Assembly (NCBI GenBank): GCA_964440525.1
Contig: CAYTTC010000010.1
Coordinates: forward strand, 1 to 64,000
Direction: 5' to 3'
From: DASWJZ01 sp964440525
Lineage (GTDB): Bacteria > Pseudomonadota > Alphaproteobacteria > Rhizobiales > Afifellaceae
DNA: 64,000 bases
Below the pieces are notes generated by a model. That model was not told the origin of the DNA. It searched no databases and saw only the letters and a list, made by a program, of their open reading frames with translations. Below, piece after piece: positions 40,491 through 50,149 of this stretch. Numbering within the stretch: the stretch's first letter is position 1; every line of letters begins with the position of its first letter. The position numbers and the translations under genes are program-made.

Positions 40491-41744
40491 ATGAGATCGC
40501 TTCGGACATTGGCAATCGTCGCGGTCGCCGCCGCCCTGGTCGTTCCCGCCGGCGCGCAAGAAAACCTGACCGGCGTGCAGCAATCGGAATGGGCCGAAAG
40601 CTTCGACGCGGAGTCATTCATTGCGCGGCCCGTCGCCACCACGAATCCGATCCTGGCGCCGCAGACCGTGCCGGCCATGGAGCAGGCGATCTACGCCTAT
40701 CAAGACCTCGTGGCGCGCGGTGGTTGGCCGAGCGTGCCGGCCGACATGGAGCTACGGATGGGCGTGCTCGATCCGCGCGTCGTCGAACTGCGCCGCCGAC
40801 TGATCGCCTCGGGCGATCTTCGGCAGACGAGCGGCGACGCGGCGGCGTTCGATTCCTATGTCCAGGCTGCCGTGAAACAGTTTCAGGAACGTCACGGCCT
40901 TCCGGGCGACGGAGTAGTCGGCGCCAGCACGCTGAAAGCTCTCAACGTGCCCGCACATGTCCGGCTGGCGCAGCTGCAGGCGAACGTCGAGCGCATCAAG
41001 GCCATGGGCCTGCCCAACGAGCGCTACATCATGGTCAACATTCCGGGCGCGCAGATCGAGGTCGTCGAGAACGGCGCGGTCGTTTCGCGCCACATTGCGG
41101 TGGTCGGAAAAGTCGACCGGCAGACACCATTGCTCGCCAGCAAGATTCACGAGATCCGCTTCAATCCATTCTGGACGGTTCCGGCTTCCATCATCAAGAA
41201 GGACCTGATCCCGAAGATGCAGAAGGAGCCGACCTACCTCACCGACCATCAGATCCGCATCTTCAACCAGCAGGGCGTCGAACTGCAGCCTGAGCAGGTG
41301 AACTGGTACACCGACGAAGCGGTCGACTACCTCTTCCGTCAGGATCCCGGCGACCAGAACTCGCTCGGCTTCGTAAAACTGCAGTTTCACAATCCGCACG
41401 ACGTCTACCTGCACGACACTCCGGCGAAGAACCTCTTCGGCTCCGACTACAGGTTCGAATCGTCGGGCTGCGTGCGCGTCTTCAATGTGCGCGAGCTTGT
41501 CGCCTGGGTGCTGCGCGACACTGGCTACGACCGCGCGCGGGTGGACGAAACGATCCGCTCAGGCGAACGGCTCGACGTTCAGGTGATAAATCCGCCGGCG
41601 ATCTACACCGTCTACTTCACGGCATGGACGACCGGCGACGGCCTGGTGCATTTCCGCGACGACATCTACGGGCTCGACAACCAAGGCACCGTGGCGCTAG
41701 CGCAGGACCCGAACCTCATCGGCTCGCCGGTTGCCTCGCAGTAG
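40491..41744 (+). CDS. ldtP: L,D-transpeptidase with peptidoglycan-binding domain
   Basis: 417 residues from the ATG at 40491, with a signal peptide (residues 1-22, ending AGAQ), so periplasmic. A PG_binding_1 region lies about residues 90-150 (YVQAAVKQFQERHGLPGDGV) and the YkuD domain about 175-350. The catalytic motif is HDTPAKNLFGSDYRFESSGC followed by VRVFN, giving the His and the nucleophilic Cys. It forms 3-3 peptidoglycan cross-links or attaches proteins to the wall. In related rhizobia this is the LdtR target. It is preceded by the CtrA-type site and followed directly by a small gene. Confidence 0.92.
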   Translation: MRSLRTLAIVAVAAALVVPAGAQENLTGVQQSEWAESFDAESFIARPVATTNPILAPQTVPAMEQAIYAYQDLVARGGWPSVPADMELRMGVLDPRVVELRRRLIASGDLRQTSGDAAAFDSYVQAAVKQFQERHGLPGDGVVGASTLKALNVPAHVRLAQLQANVERIKAMGLPNERYIMVNIPGAQIEVVENGAVVSRHIAVVGKVDRQTPLLASKIHEIRFNPFWTVPASIIKKDLIPKMQKEPTYLTDHQIRIFNQQGVELQPEQVNWYTDEAVDYLFRQDPGDQNSLGFVKLQFHNPHDVYLHDTPAKNLFGSDYRFESSGCVRVFNVRELVAWVLRDTGYDRARVDETIRSGERLDVQVINPPAIYTVYFTAWTTGDGLVHFRDDIYGLDNQGTVALAQDPNLIGSPVASQ

Positions 41745-41960
41745 ATGATCTCAGGCTTTAAGGACAAGGATTCAGCGACCGATTGGAGCCGCTTCGACGC
41801 GATGACGGACGAGGAGCGCCATCGGGCTGCGCTTCTTGATCCAGACGCGCAGCCAGTGAGCGATGCCGACTGGGCGCGAATGAAACGGACGCCTCGGGAA
41901 AAGATCCGCGCTCGTGCACTCGCTCTCATTCGAAAATCAGAGCAGCCGGAGAAACGATGA
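41745..41960 (+). CDS. Small protein of unknown function
   Basis: 71 residues; the ATG follows directly after the L,D-transpeptidase stop with no gap, and the stop overlaps the start of the GFA gene (ATGA). It is charged and helical (DWSRFDAMTDEERHRAALLD, PREKIRARALALIRKSEQ). The D-P-x-x-x-P-x-S-D-x-D-W pattern recalls the N-terminal part of BrnA-type antitoxins, which begin EEIDAAAAADPDNPPLTDEE, but this is weak and no BrnT toxin adjoins. Function unknown. Confidence 0.6.
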   Translation: MISGFKDKDSATDWSRFDAMTDEERHRAALLDPDAQPVSDADWARMKRTPREKIRARALALIRKSEQPEKR

Positions 41961-42361
41961 AGAAGACCTACCACGGCAGCTGCCATTGCGGCCGCGTGAA
42001 GTTCGAGGCTGACATCGACCTCAGCCAGGGCACGGGCAAGTGTAATTGCTCGATCTGCACCAAAAGTCGGCACTGGGGCACTATCGTCAAGCCGGCTGAT
42101 TTCCGTCTGCTTTCGGGCGAAGACGTGCTGACGGACTACCAGTTCGGTACGTTCACCGGACATAATCTCTTTTGCAAATACTGCGGCGTCCGACCCTTCG
42201 GACGCGGGCATCTCGACGTCCTGGGCGGTGACTATGTCTCGGTGACCCTTGCCACGCTCGACTATCTCGACCCCACAGAACTCGCCGAGGCGCCGGTCCG
42301 TTACTCCGACGGGCGCAACAATAACTGGATGAACCCGCCGGCCGAGACGCGGCACCTTTGA
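41957..42361 (+). CDS. GFA domain protein
   Basis: 134 residues. Zinc cysteines are in SCHCGRVKFEADIDLS near residue 8, CNCSICTKSRHWGTIVKP near residue 30, and FCKYCGVRPFGRGHLD near residue 72. It is a different GFA subfamily from the protein at 23246. It begins MKKTYHGSCHCGRVKFEA. It overlaps the preceding small gene by 4 bases, so the three genes from the L,D-transpeptidase onward may be one transcript. Substrate is unknown. Confidence 0.88.
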   Translation: MKKTYHGSCHCGRVKFEADIDLSQGTGKCNCSICTKSRHWGTIVKPADFRLLSGEDVLTDYQFGTFTGHNLFCKYCGVRPFGRGHLDVLGGDYVSVTLATLDYLDPTELAEAPVRYSDGRNNNWMNPPAETRHL

Positions 42362-42525
42362 TTTGATTACGACCGTGCGCGCGGTTCTCGCCTAACGCCA
42401 AAATCGCTCACGGTCGGGATCGGGGTTCCCTTGGCGAGGGCCGGCTCGCTGTGGTATCGCGCGGCAGCGGATCGCTGTTGCAGTGTAGCAGACCGCACGC
42501 CCGTTCCTTGTAACCGGATGCCCCA

Positions 42526-43836
42526 ATGTCGCCGAACGAGCCTGCCCGCAAGCGCTCCCAGCCCGACGCGTTCTTTTCCGCGACGCTCGCCGAAGCTGAT
42601 CCTGAGATCGCCGGTGCGATCGCCAAGGAACTCGGCCGTCAGCAGCACGAGATCGAGCTGATCGCCTCGGAAAACATCGTGTCGCGCGCGGTGCTTGAGG
42701 CGCAGGGCTCGGTCATGACGAACAAATACGCCGAGGGCTATCCGGGCAAGCGCTATTATGGCGGCTGCGAGTTCGTCGATATCGCCGAAACGCTGGCGAT
42801 CGAGCGGGCGAAAAAACTGTTCGGCGCGAACTTCGCCAACGTGCAGCCGAATTCCGGCAGCCAGATGAACCAGGCGGTGTTTTTGGCGCTGCTCCAGCCC
42901 GGCGACACCTTCATGGGTCTCGACCTAGCGGCTGGCGGGCATCTGACTCATGGGTCGCCGGTCAACATGTCGGGAAAATGGTTCAAGGTCGTGCCCTATG
43001 GCGTCAGGCGCGAAGACCAGCTCCTCGACTACGACGAGATCGAGAAGATAGCGCGCCAGGCGAAGCCGAAGCTCATCCTTGCCGGCGGCACGGCCTATTC
43101 GCGCATCTGGGATTTTCGCCGCTTTCGCGAGATCGCCGACGCCGTCGGCGCCTATCTGATGGTCGACATGGCGCACTTCGCCGGCCTCGTCGCAGGCGGC
43201 GCGCATCCCTCGCCGATCCCCCACGCCCACGTCGTCACCTCGACCACGCACAAGTCGCTCCGCGGCCCGCGCGGAGGCCTGATCCTCACCAACGACGAGG
43301 AGATGGCGAAGAAGATCAACTCGGCGGTCTTTCCAGGCCTGCAGGGCGGGCCGCTGATGCATGTGATTGCCGCCAAGGCGGTCGCCTTCGGCGAGGCGCT
43401 CCGGCCCGACTTCAAGGTCTACGCCAAGAACATCGTGGAAAACGCCCGCGCGCTTGCGGGCTCGCTGAAAAGCACCGGCTTCGACATCGTCTCCGGTGGC
43501 ACCGACAACCATCTGATGCTGGTCGATCTCCGTCCGAAGCGCCTCAAGGGCAACGTCTCGGAGAAGGCGCTGGTCCGCGCCGGCCTCACCTGCAACAAGA
43601 ACGGCATCCCCTTCGATCCGGAAAAGCCCTTCGTAACGTCGGGCATCCGTCTCGGCACGCCAGCCTGCACGACGCGCGGTTTCGGTGTCGGGGAATTTCG
43701 CCAGGTCGGCCAGCTGATTGCCGAAGTGCTCGACGCGGTGGCGCAATCGCCCGACGGCGCGGCGCCGCTCGTCGAGGCCGCGGTCAAGGACAAGGTCAGG
43801 GCGCTCACCGACCGTTTTCCGATCTATCAGAGCTAG
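42526..43836 (+). CDS. glyA: Serine hydroxymethyltransferase
   Basis: 436 residues. It interconverts serine and glycine with tetrahydrofolate. The PLP Lys is in VTSTTHKSLRGPRGG. Other landmarks are IELIASENIVSRAVLEAQGS, NKYAEGYPGKRYYGGCEFVD, VQPNSGSQMNQAVF, DMAHFAGLVAGG and GIRLGTPACTTRGFGV. It is the first gene of a run glyA-nrdR-ribD-ribE-ribH-nusB-thiL. The 164-base region before it has no glycine-riboswitch-like structure that I can see. Confidence 0.97.
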   Translation: MSPNEPARKRSQPDAFFSATLAEADPEIAGAIAKELGRQQHEIELIASENIVSRAVLEAQGSVMTNKYAEGYPGKRYYGGCEFVDIAETLAIERAKKLFGANFANVQPNSGSQMNQAVFLALLQPGDTFMGLDLAAGGHLTHGSPVNMSGKWFKVVPYGVRREDQLLDYDEIEKIARQAKPKLILAGGTAYSRIWDFRRFREIADAVGAYLMVDMAHFAGLVAGGAHPSPIPHAHVVTSTTHKSLRGPRGGLILTNDEEMAKKINSAVFPGLQGGPLMHVIAAKAVAFGEALRPDFKVYAKNIVENARALAGSLKSTGFDIVSGGTDNHLMLVDLRPKRLKGNVSEKALVRAGLTCNKNGIPFDPEKPFVTSGIRLGTPACTTRGFGVGEFRQVGQLIAEVLDAVAQSPDGAAPLVEAAVKDKVRALTDRFPIYQS

Positions 43837-43844
43837 CACCCGCC

Positions 43845-44313
<469 letters not shown>

Positions 44314-44321
<8 letters not shown>

Positions 44322-45396
44322 AAACCTCGATCGCCGCTTCATGGCGGCGGCGATCCGGCTCGGGGCAGGTGCGAACGGCTCGACCTGGCCCAATCCCGCC
44401 GTCGGCGCGATCGTCGTGAAGGACGGCATCGCTATCGGCCGCGGCCACACGGCGCGTGGCGGGCGGCCGCATGGGGAGGTGGAGGCGCTTGCCGCAGCCG
44501 GGGAGGGCGCCCGAGGCGCGACGCTCTACGTCTCGCTCGAGCCGTGCTCGCATCAGGGCCGCGCGCCACCCTGCGCGGACGCCATTGCGGCGGCGGGAAT
44601 CGGCCGCGTCGTCGCGGCGATCGGCGACCCTGACCCACGCGTCAACGGCACCGGGTTCGAACGCCTTCGGGCGACGGGTGTCGAGGTGGCATCAGGATTA
44701 TTGGCGGACGAGGCAAGGCGAGCGCATGCGGGGCATATCCGCCAGGTCGAAAGCGCCCGGCCGCATGTGCTTCTGAAGCTCGCGGTCTCGTCCGACGATG
44801 CGATCGGGCGCGTCGGAGAAGCAGAGGTCGCGGTGACGGGCGACCTCGCGCGCCGGCACGTCCAGGCGCTCCGCTCCCGTTTCGACGCGATCCTGGTCGG
44901 CCGCGGCACGGTCGAGACCGACGACCCGGAGCTGACAGTGCGGCTGCCCGCCCTCGAAGACCGTTCTCCTATCCGCGTCGTTCTCGACAGTGACGGCAGG
45001 CTCGGTAGCGACCGACGCGTCTTCGGCGGTACCGTTCCGACCTGGGTGCTCGGCTCGGCCGGCTCCGACGCCAACGCAGCCGGGATCGTGCGCCGGTTCG
45101 AAGTGCCGCGCTCGTCCAGCGGCCTCGATCTCGATGCGTGCCTGCGACTTCTGGCGCGGGAGGGGATCACCCGGCTTCTCGTCGAGGGCGGCGCAAAATT
45201 GGCGTGCGGCCTTATCGAAGCCGACCTCGTCGACGAGGTCATGCTGTTCCGCAGTCCGGAGGCACTTGGCGGAAAGATCGTTCCCGCGTTGACTGGACTG
45301 CCCCTCTCGACAATCGAAAGCTCGGAACGATTTAAGTGCATTGAGCGGCGGCGGTTCGGAGCCGATATGATGAGCCGATACGAGCGAGCGCGCTGA
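44314..45396 (+). CDS. ribD: Bifunctional riboflavin deaminase/reductase RibD
   Basis: 360 residues from the ATG at 44314, overlapping the nrdR end by 8 bases. The N-terminal deaminase domain has GGRPHGEVEAL and EPCSHQGRAPPCADAI, the zinc ligands His, Cys and Cys; the usual HAE is HGE here. The C-terminal reductase domain has RPHVLLKLAVSSDDAIGR and VGRGTVETDDPELTVRL. It converts the pyrimidine ring-opened product to 5-amino-6-ribitylamino-uracil phosphate in riboflavin synthesis. RibE starts at its stop codon (TGATG). Confidence 0.95.
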
Positions 45397-45998
45397 TGTT
45401 CACCGGAATCGTAACCGACGTCGGCAGGGTCGTGCATATCGTCGAGCGGAACGACGTGCGCCGCATCTCCGTTGACAGCGCCTACGATCCCGCCACGATC
45501 GCTGTCGGCGCCTCGATATCCTGCGCCGGAATCTGCATGACGGTCGTGTCCTTCGAGAGCGGCGGGCGCGGCGCTGTGTTCGACGTGGAGGCTGCGCCGG
45601 AGACGCTGGCGCTGACCAGCGTGCGGACGTGGAAGGTCGGCACGCGGGTCAATCTCGAGCGGCCGCTCAAGGTGAGTGACGAGCTCGGCGGCCATTTGGT
45701 CGCCGGTCATGTCGACGGTCTCGCTACGATCGTCACCCGGGAGGATCTTGGCGAGACGGCGCGGTTCACCTTCGAGGCGCCGCATGAGTTGTCCCGCTAC
45801 ATCGCTCCGAAAGGCTCGGTCTCCCTCGATGGTACCTCGCTCACCGTCAACGGCGTCAACGGTCGGCGCTTCGACAGCCTCATCATTCCGCACACGCTGA
45901 AAGTCACCACCTGGGGCGAACGGCAGGTCGGCGACGCCGTCAACATCGAGATCGACACCCTGGCGCGCTACGTTGCGCGCCTCGCCGAGCCGGTCTAG
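45396..45998 (+). CDS. ribE: Riboflavin synthase
   Basis: 200 residues, two Lumazine-binding repeats. The start is MFTGIVTDVGRVVHI, invariant in the family, followed by SCAGICMTVVSF (repeat 1) and APKGSVSLDGTSLTVNGVNG (repeat 2), with ELGGHLVAGHVDG at the junction. Two 6,7-dimethyl-8-ribityllumazine molecules dismutate to riboflavin. Its ATG shares a base with the ribD stop, so the two are coupled. RibH follows 29 bases later. Confidence 0.97.
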   Translation: MFTGIVTDVGRVVHIVERNDVRRISVDSAYDPATIAVGASISCAGICMTVVSFESGGRGAVFDVEAAPETLALTSVRTWKVGTRVNLERPLKVSDELGGHLVAGHVDGLATIVTREDLGETARFTFEAPHELSRYIAPKGSVSLDGTSLTVNGVNGRRFDSLIIPHTLKVTTWGERQVGDAVNIEIDTLARYVARLAEPV

Positions 45999-46027
45999 AC
46001 CCTTGGTTTCACTAAAGTTTGGTGCTG

Positions 46028-46468
46028 ATGGCTGACCGCCCACCCCATTTGCTCATCATCGAAGCGCGCTTCTACGACGACATCGCCGATGAGCTTCTGA
46101 GCGGAGCGACCACGGCGATCGAGCGCGCCGGAGCGACGTTCGAGCGCGTCACTGTCCCGGGCGCCCTGGAGATCCCGGCGGCGCTTGCCATGGCTGCCAG
46201 TGCGAGCGGCCGATATGATGGCTACGTTGCGCTTGGCTGCGTCATCCGTGGCGAGACTTCCCACTACGATACGGTTGCGAGCGAATCCGCGCGCGGCCTC
46301 ATGGATGTCGCGGTCGCGAACAGGCTGGCGGTCGGCAACGGGATTCTCACCGTCGAGAACGACGCACAGGCGTGGGCGCGCGCCCGGGTCAGCGAGATGA
46401 ACAAAGGCGGCGCCGCCGCGGAAGCGGCGCTCGCCATGGTGGCGCTAAAGGCAGGGTTCCGGCCATGA
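46028..46468 (+). CDS. ribH: 6,7-dimethyl-8-ribityllumazine synthase
   Basis: 146 residues from the ATG at 46028. It joins 5-amino-6-ribitylaminouracil with 3,4-dihydroxy-2-butanone 4-phosphate. The conserved motifs are VPGALEIPAALAMAA, LGCVIRGETSHYDTV with the catalytic His, and LAVGNGILTVENDAQAWARA. The stop overlaps the nusB start (ATGA). A frame nine bases longer would start at 46019, but the ATG at 46028 gives the usual family start. Confidence 0.96.
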   Translation: MADRPPHLLIIEARFYDDIADELLSGATTAIERAGATFERVTVPGALEIPAALAMAASASGRYDGYVALGCVIRGETSHYDTVASESARGLMDVAVANRLAVGNGILTVENDAQAWARARVSEMNKGGAAAEAALAMVALKAGFRP

Positions 46469-46944
46469 CATCCGTCCGCCCCGCAAATCAGCGCGGTGCA
46501 GCCCGGCTTTGCGCGGTGCAGGCGCTGTATCAGATGGACGTGGGCGGCGCTCCGCTACCGGCGGTTATCCAGGAATTTGAATCGCATAGGTTGGGTTCAG
46601 AGATCGAAGGCCAACAGCTGAGACCCGCCGACGTTGATTTTTTTCGCGCGCTCGTCGCGGGCGTCGTGGAAGACCAGCGACGCATCGACCCGATCATCCA
46701 TGCCGCGCTGCCGCCGACCTGGCCGCTGACGCGCATCGACCTGACGCTCCGCGCGATCCTCCGCTGCGGCGTTTTCGAGCTTTTGGCGCGCCGCGACGTG
46801 CCGGCGCGCGTCGTCATCACCGAATACGTCGATGTCGCAAATGCTTTTTTCTCCGCCGACGAGCCGGGATTGGTGAACGGCGTGCTCGATCGCGTGGCGC
46901 GCGATTCTCGGCCCGAGGAGTTTTCCAAAGCCGCCGCCGGCTGA
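46465..46944 (+). CDS. nusB: Transcription antitermination protein NusB
   Basis: 159 residues from the ATG at 46465, overlapping the ribH stop by 4 bases. NusB binds the boxA RNA with NusE and supports antitermination at rRNA operons. The helical fold is recognisable in RGAARLCAVQALYQMDVGG, LTRIDLTLRAILRCGVFELL and VITEYVDVANAFFSADEPGL, which includes the conserved NxFFS-like loop before the last helices. The C-terminus is slightly long with SRPEEFSKAAAG. Confidence 0.96.
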   Translation: MTSVRPANQRGAARLCAVQALYQMDVGGAPLPAVIQEFESHRLGSEIEGQQLRPADVDFFRALVAGVVEDQRRIDPIIHAALPPTWPLTRIDLTLRAILRCGVFELLARRDVPARVVITEYVDVANAFFSADEPGLVNGVLDRVARDSRPEEFSKAAAG

Positions 46945-46954
46945 GGACGGCCGC

Positions 46955-47947
46955 GTGCTGCCCGACGAGCTTTCCATCATCGATCGCTATTTCCGGCCGT
47001 TAGCCGGGGAGGGCGCGTTCGGCCTCCGCGACGATGCGGGCTGCCTCACAATCCCGCCCGAATACGAGCTCGTCGTCACCACCGACATGATTGCACGAGG
47101 AGTTCATTTCCTCGCCGGCGACCCGGCCGACACCGTCGCCCAAAAGGCGCTGCGGGTGAACATTTCGGACCTTGCCGCCAAGGGCGCGACGCCGCTCGCC
47201 TACGTGCTGAGCCTCGGGCTTTCGCCCGACCTCCACGAGGCCTGGCTGGCTGCTTTCGCGGATGGGCTTCGGACCGATCAGGACCGCTTCGCGCTCCGGC
47301 TGCTGGGCGGCGATACGATCGTTGTGCCGGACCGGCCGGTCATCTCGGTAACCGCCTTCGGCCTGGTGGCAAAAGGCCGGATGGTCCATCGCTTCGGGGC
47401 GAGGGCGGGCGACGAACTCTACGTGTCCGGCGTGATTGGCGCCAGCGAAGCAGGGCTCGCGCTTCGCAGGCGCGAGGCCGGACCGTGGGACCGGCTCGGG
47501 AACGAGGACCGAAACGCGCTTATCCGCCGCTACCGCGTGCCGGAGCCGCGAACCGCGTTGGCGCCGGCGCTCGTCGAATTCGCCTCGGCCGCCATGGATA
47601 TTTCCGACGGGCTGGTCGGCGATTGCGACAAGCTCTGTGCGGCGTCCGGCTGCTCGGCATTGATCGAGGCGAACAAGGTGCCGCTTCCCCAAGGCCTGAG
47701 CGGGCCAGGCGATCCGCAATTGGTCGCCCGCCTCCTGACCGCCGGCGAGGATTTTGAGATTCTCGCCGCCGTGCCGCCGGGGAAGGCGGCAGCATTCCGG
47801 AAGGCAGCAACAGCCGCCGGCGTTCCGGTCACGCGCATCGGAGCGCTCACGGAAGGGGCGGAATTGCCGCAGGTGCTTTTCGGAGGGGCGCCGCTACGCC
47901 TATCAAGGCGGGCTTTCGTGCACGGGCGAGCCGAGGAGACGACATGA
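46955..47947 (+). CDS. thiL: Thiamine-monophosphate kinase
   Basis: 330 residues from a GTG at 46955, 10 bases after nusB. It phosphorylates thiamine monophosphate to the active cofactor. The signature motifs are DDAGCLTIPPEYELVVTTDM, VHFLAGDPADTVAQKALRVN, ISDLAAKGATPLAYVLSLGL, GGDTIV and AMDISDGLVGDCDKLC. It carries metal-binding Asp residues in the first and last of these. The stop overlaps the MFS gene (ATGA, 47944-47947). Confidence 0.95.
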   Translation: MLPDELSIIDRYFRPLAGEGAFGLRDDAGCLTIPPEYELVVTTDMIARGVHFLAGDPADTVAQKALRVNISDLAAKGATPLAYVLSLGLSPDLHEAWLAAFADGLRTDQDRFALRLLGGDTIVVPDRPVISVTAFGLVAKGRMVHRFGARAGDELYVSGVIGASEAGLALRRREAGPWDRLGNEDRNALIRRYRVPEPRTALAPALVEFASAAMDISDGLVGDCDKLCAASGCSALIEANKVPLPQGLSGPGDPQLVARLLTAGEDFEILAAVPPGKAAAFRKAATAAGVPVTRIGALTEGAELPQVLFGGAPLRLSRRAFVHGRAEETT

Positions 47948-49158
47948 CGGACCAGACCGCGCCGGGCACAATCATCGACGACCGCAAGGCGCGTCGTAAT
48001 GTCCTGGTGCTCGCCACCGCCGGCGCGCTCGGCGGCTCGGCGCCGCCCATCACTTTCGCGGTGGCGGCGATCGCCGCCTACAATCTCCTCGGCGACGACA
48101 GGTCGTTCGCAACGCTGCCGATAACGGCGTTCGTGGTGGGAACCGCTTGCGGCACCGTGCCCGCGGCGCTGCTGATGCGCCGGGTCGGCCGAAAACCCGG
48201 CTTCATCACCGGCATGCTGATCAGTACTCTCGGCTCGACGCTCTCGGCCGTGGCCTTGATCGAAGCGAGCTTTCTGCTGCTTTGCGTCGGCTCGTTCCTC
48301 GTGGGATTCGCCGCCGCCTTCGTACAGCAGTTCCGCTTCGCCGCCGCCGATACCGCGAGCCCGGCATTCCGCCCGCGCGCCATCTCGCTGGTCATGGTGG
48401 GCGGGGTCGTTGCCGCGGTTCTTGGACCGCAAACCGTCATCCACACCGCGGACCTCTTGAAGGGGGCTCCCTTCGCCAGCGCTTTTTTAGGGTCGGCGGT
48501 GCTCAGCCTTTTGGGCGCGGGCGTTCTCCTTTTCCTCGATATTCCGCACATTCCGAGAAAAGCCGGCGCATCGAGCGGACGACCGATCGGCGAAATCGCC
48601 CGAAAACCAGAATTTTTGGTCGCCGTTGGCTGCGCGACCTCCGCCTTCGCAATGATGAGCTTCGTCATGACGGCCGCGCCGCTCGCCATGGTCATGCACC
48701 ATCACCACCCCAACGCCGCGGTGCTCGGCATCCAATGGCATGTGCTCGCCATGTTCGCGCCGAGTTTCGTCACCGGGTCGCTGATCGCGCGCTTTGGCGC
48801 CCATCGGATCGTCGCGACCGGGCTCCTGCTTCTCATCGGCTGCTCGCTGGTGGCGCTTTCCGGCAGCACGATCGGGGACTTTTGGCTGGCGCTCATCCTC
48901 CTCGGGATCGGCTGGAATTTCGCCTTCATCGGCGGCACGGCGCTCGTCACCGAGACCTACCGGCCGGAGGAAAAGGAAAAGGTTCAGGCGCTCAACGACT
49001 TTTTCATCTTCGGCGTCGTGGCGCTCGCCTCCTTCTCGTCGGGCGAGATCCTCATCACCGGCGGCTGGAACGTCCTCAACATTGTCGTGCTACCGGTCGC
49101 CTTGACCTGCCTCGGCGCACTGTTCTGGCAGATGAGCCGGCGCCCGATGGCGGCCTAA
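47944..49158 (+). CDS. Major facilitator superfamily transporter
   Basis: 404 residues with about 12 membrane helices. The inter-helix motif is LLMRRVGRKPGFITGMLIST, and a second half repeat starts with GSLIARFGAHRIVATGLLLL. The cytoplasmic middle loop has IPRKAGASSGRPIGEIARKP. It is translationally coupled to thiL. Substrate is unknown; a cofactor-precursor link is possible from position only. Confidence 0.85.
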   Translation: MTDQTAPGTIIDDRKARRNVLVLATAGALGGSAPPITFAVAAIAAYNLLGDDRSFATLPITAFVVGTACGTVPAALLMRRVGRKPGFITGMLISTLGSTLSAVALIEASFLLLCVGSFLVGFAAAFVQQFRFAAADTASPAFRPRAISLVMVGGVVAAVLGPQTVIHTADLLKGAPFASAFLGSAVLSLLGAGVLLFLDIPHIPRKAGASSGRPIGEIARKPEFLVAVGCATSAFAMMSFVMTAAPLAMVMHHHHPNAAVLGIQWHVLAMFAPSFVTGSLIARFGAHRIVATGLLLLIGCSLVALSGSTIGDFWLALILLGIGWNFAFIGGTALVTETYRPEEKEKVQALNDFFIFGVVALASFSSGEILITGGWNVLNIVVLPVALTCLGALFWQMSRRPMAA

Positions 49159-49202
49159 GGCCCGGTGGTGCGTCAGTTTGAAATTTACTCGTCTCCGCGT
49201 CG

Positions 49203-49912
49203 TCACCAGATGAGCGTCACAGTGCCGGTCCTCCCTGCGGTAGCGCCATTGTGGATTCGGATCGTGTCTGCGCTATTCACCTCGATGTCGACCAGTTGGC
49301 CGAAATCGATGTAAACGATGTGGTCTCCCGCTGTGCCACTGAAACCCGACGTGATGGTTGCGGCGGGCGGTGATTCCAGGCCGATCCATCCTATGACGCC
49401 GCCGGTAATTTGCGACAAAGTCGCCTGGCCTGCTCCTTGGATCCCGATAGAGGTGTTCACGCCCATGGCCAGCACAGTTCGGTTGGGGGCAGGGCAATCG
49501 GCGCGCTGTTCTCGCCGGGCGCAAGGTCGTATGGGATCACAATAGTTCTTGGGAAATGAGTGGAGTCGAGACCATCGAGCCTGTCGGCGTTGAGGTTCGC
49601 CACCTTCACGGCGGAGTTGACGGCGAAGGGAGGGCGCCCCGGTTTGACGACGAGCGTGAGCGCTGTGGCGGCCGCCGCGGTGCTGGTATTGTCGACGCGA
49701 AACGATGCCCCGGCGATCGGCGCCAATAGTTTCGTCTGCGTGGCTCCAGAGTTGGTTTGTCCAAGGATGAAGTTGCCGCCCGTGGCCGAATAGCCGGCGC
49801 CGCCGAGGGCAACAACCAAGGCGGTGATTGAAACGACAAGCGAGGGCGATAGACATCGGCGCATTCTGCCCTTCGTCGAGAGGAATGCGATTGAACGAAT
49901 AAGGCGGTTCAT
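49203..49912 (-). pseudogene. Frameshifted gene for a secreted protein with actinobacterial-type repeats
   Basis: Two minus-strand frames together make one protein of about 236 residues. The first (49912 to about 49490) encodes a signal-anchor (SLVVSITALVVALGGAGYSA), then NSAVKVANLNADRLDGLDS. This is a phrase common in actinobacterial surface proteins and unusual here. The second (about 49490 to 49203) continues NRTVLAMGVNTSIGI to FSGTAGDHIVYIDFGQLVDI and RIHNGATAGRTGTVTLIW. The frame change falls at a run of five C on the minus strand (near 49487-49491); adding one C restores LPPNRTVLAMG. It may be a pseudogene, a phase-variable site or a sequencing error. Confidence 0.7.
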
Positions 49913-50149
49913 CGGGGGTTCTCCTTATTCCGGCTCAAACACCATATGCGTAGACCCGCCGTTCCTGCGCCACAATCAGGCTGGCGCGCTACCCAAAAAT
50001 TCAAACTGAGACACTACGGGCGGCGCGGTTCCCTTGACGGGGGAGGGCGATTCCGCAATACCGCGCGGGCGTTCCATTTTCCGCTGGGCCCAGCTGTGGC
50101 GTTGACGCCTGCCCGGCCCGGCCAGACCTCATTTCAGGGGAAATTCTCT

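Noticed and set aside
42362..42525. Glycine riboswitch before glyA
   Set aside because: No paired aptamer-like structure or conserved core could be recognised in the 164 bases.
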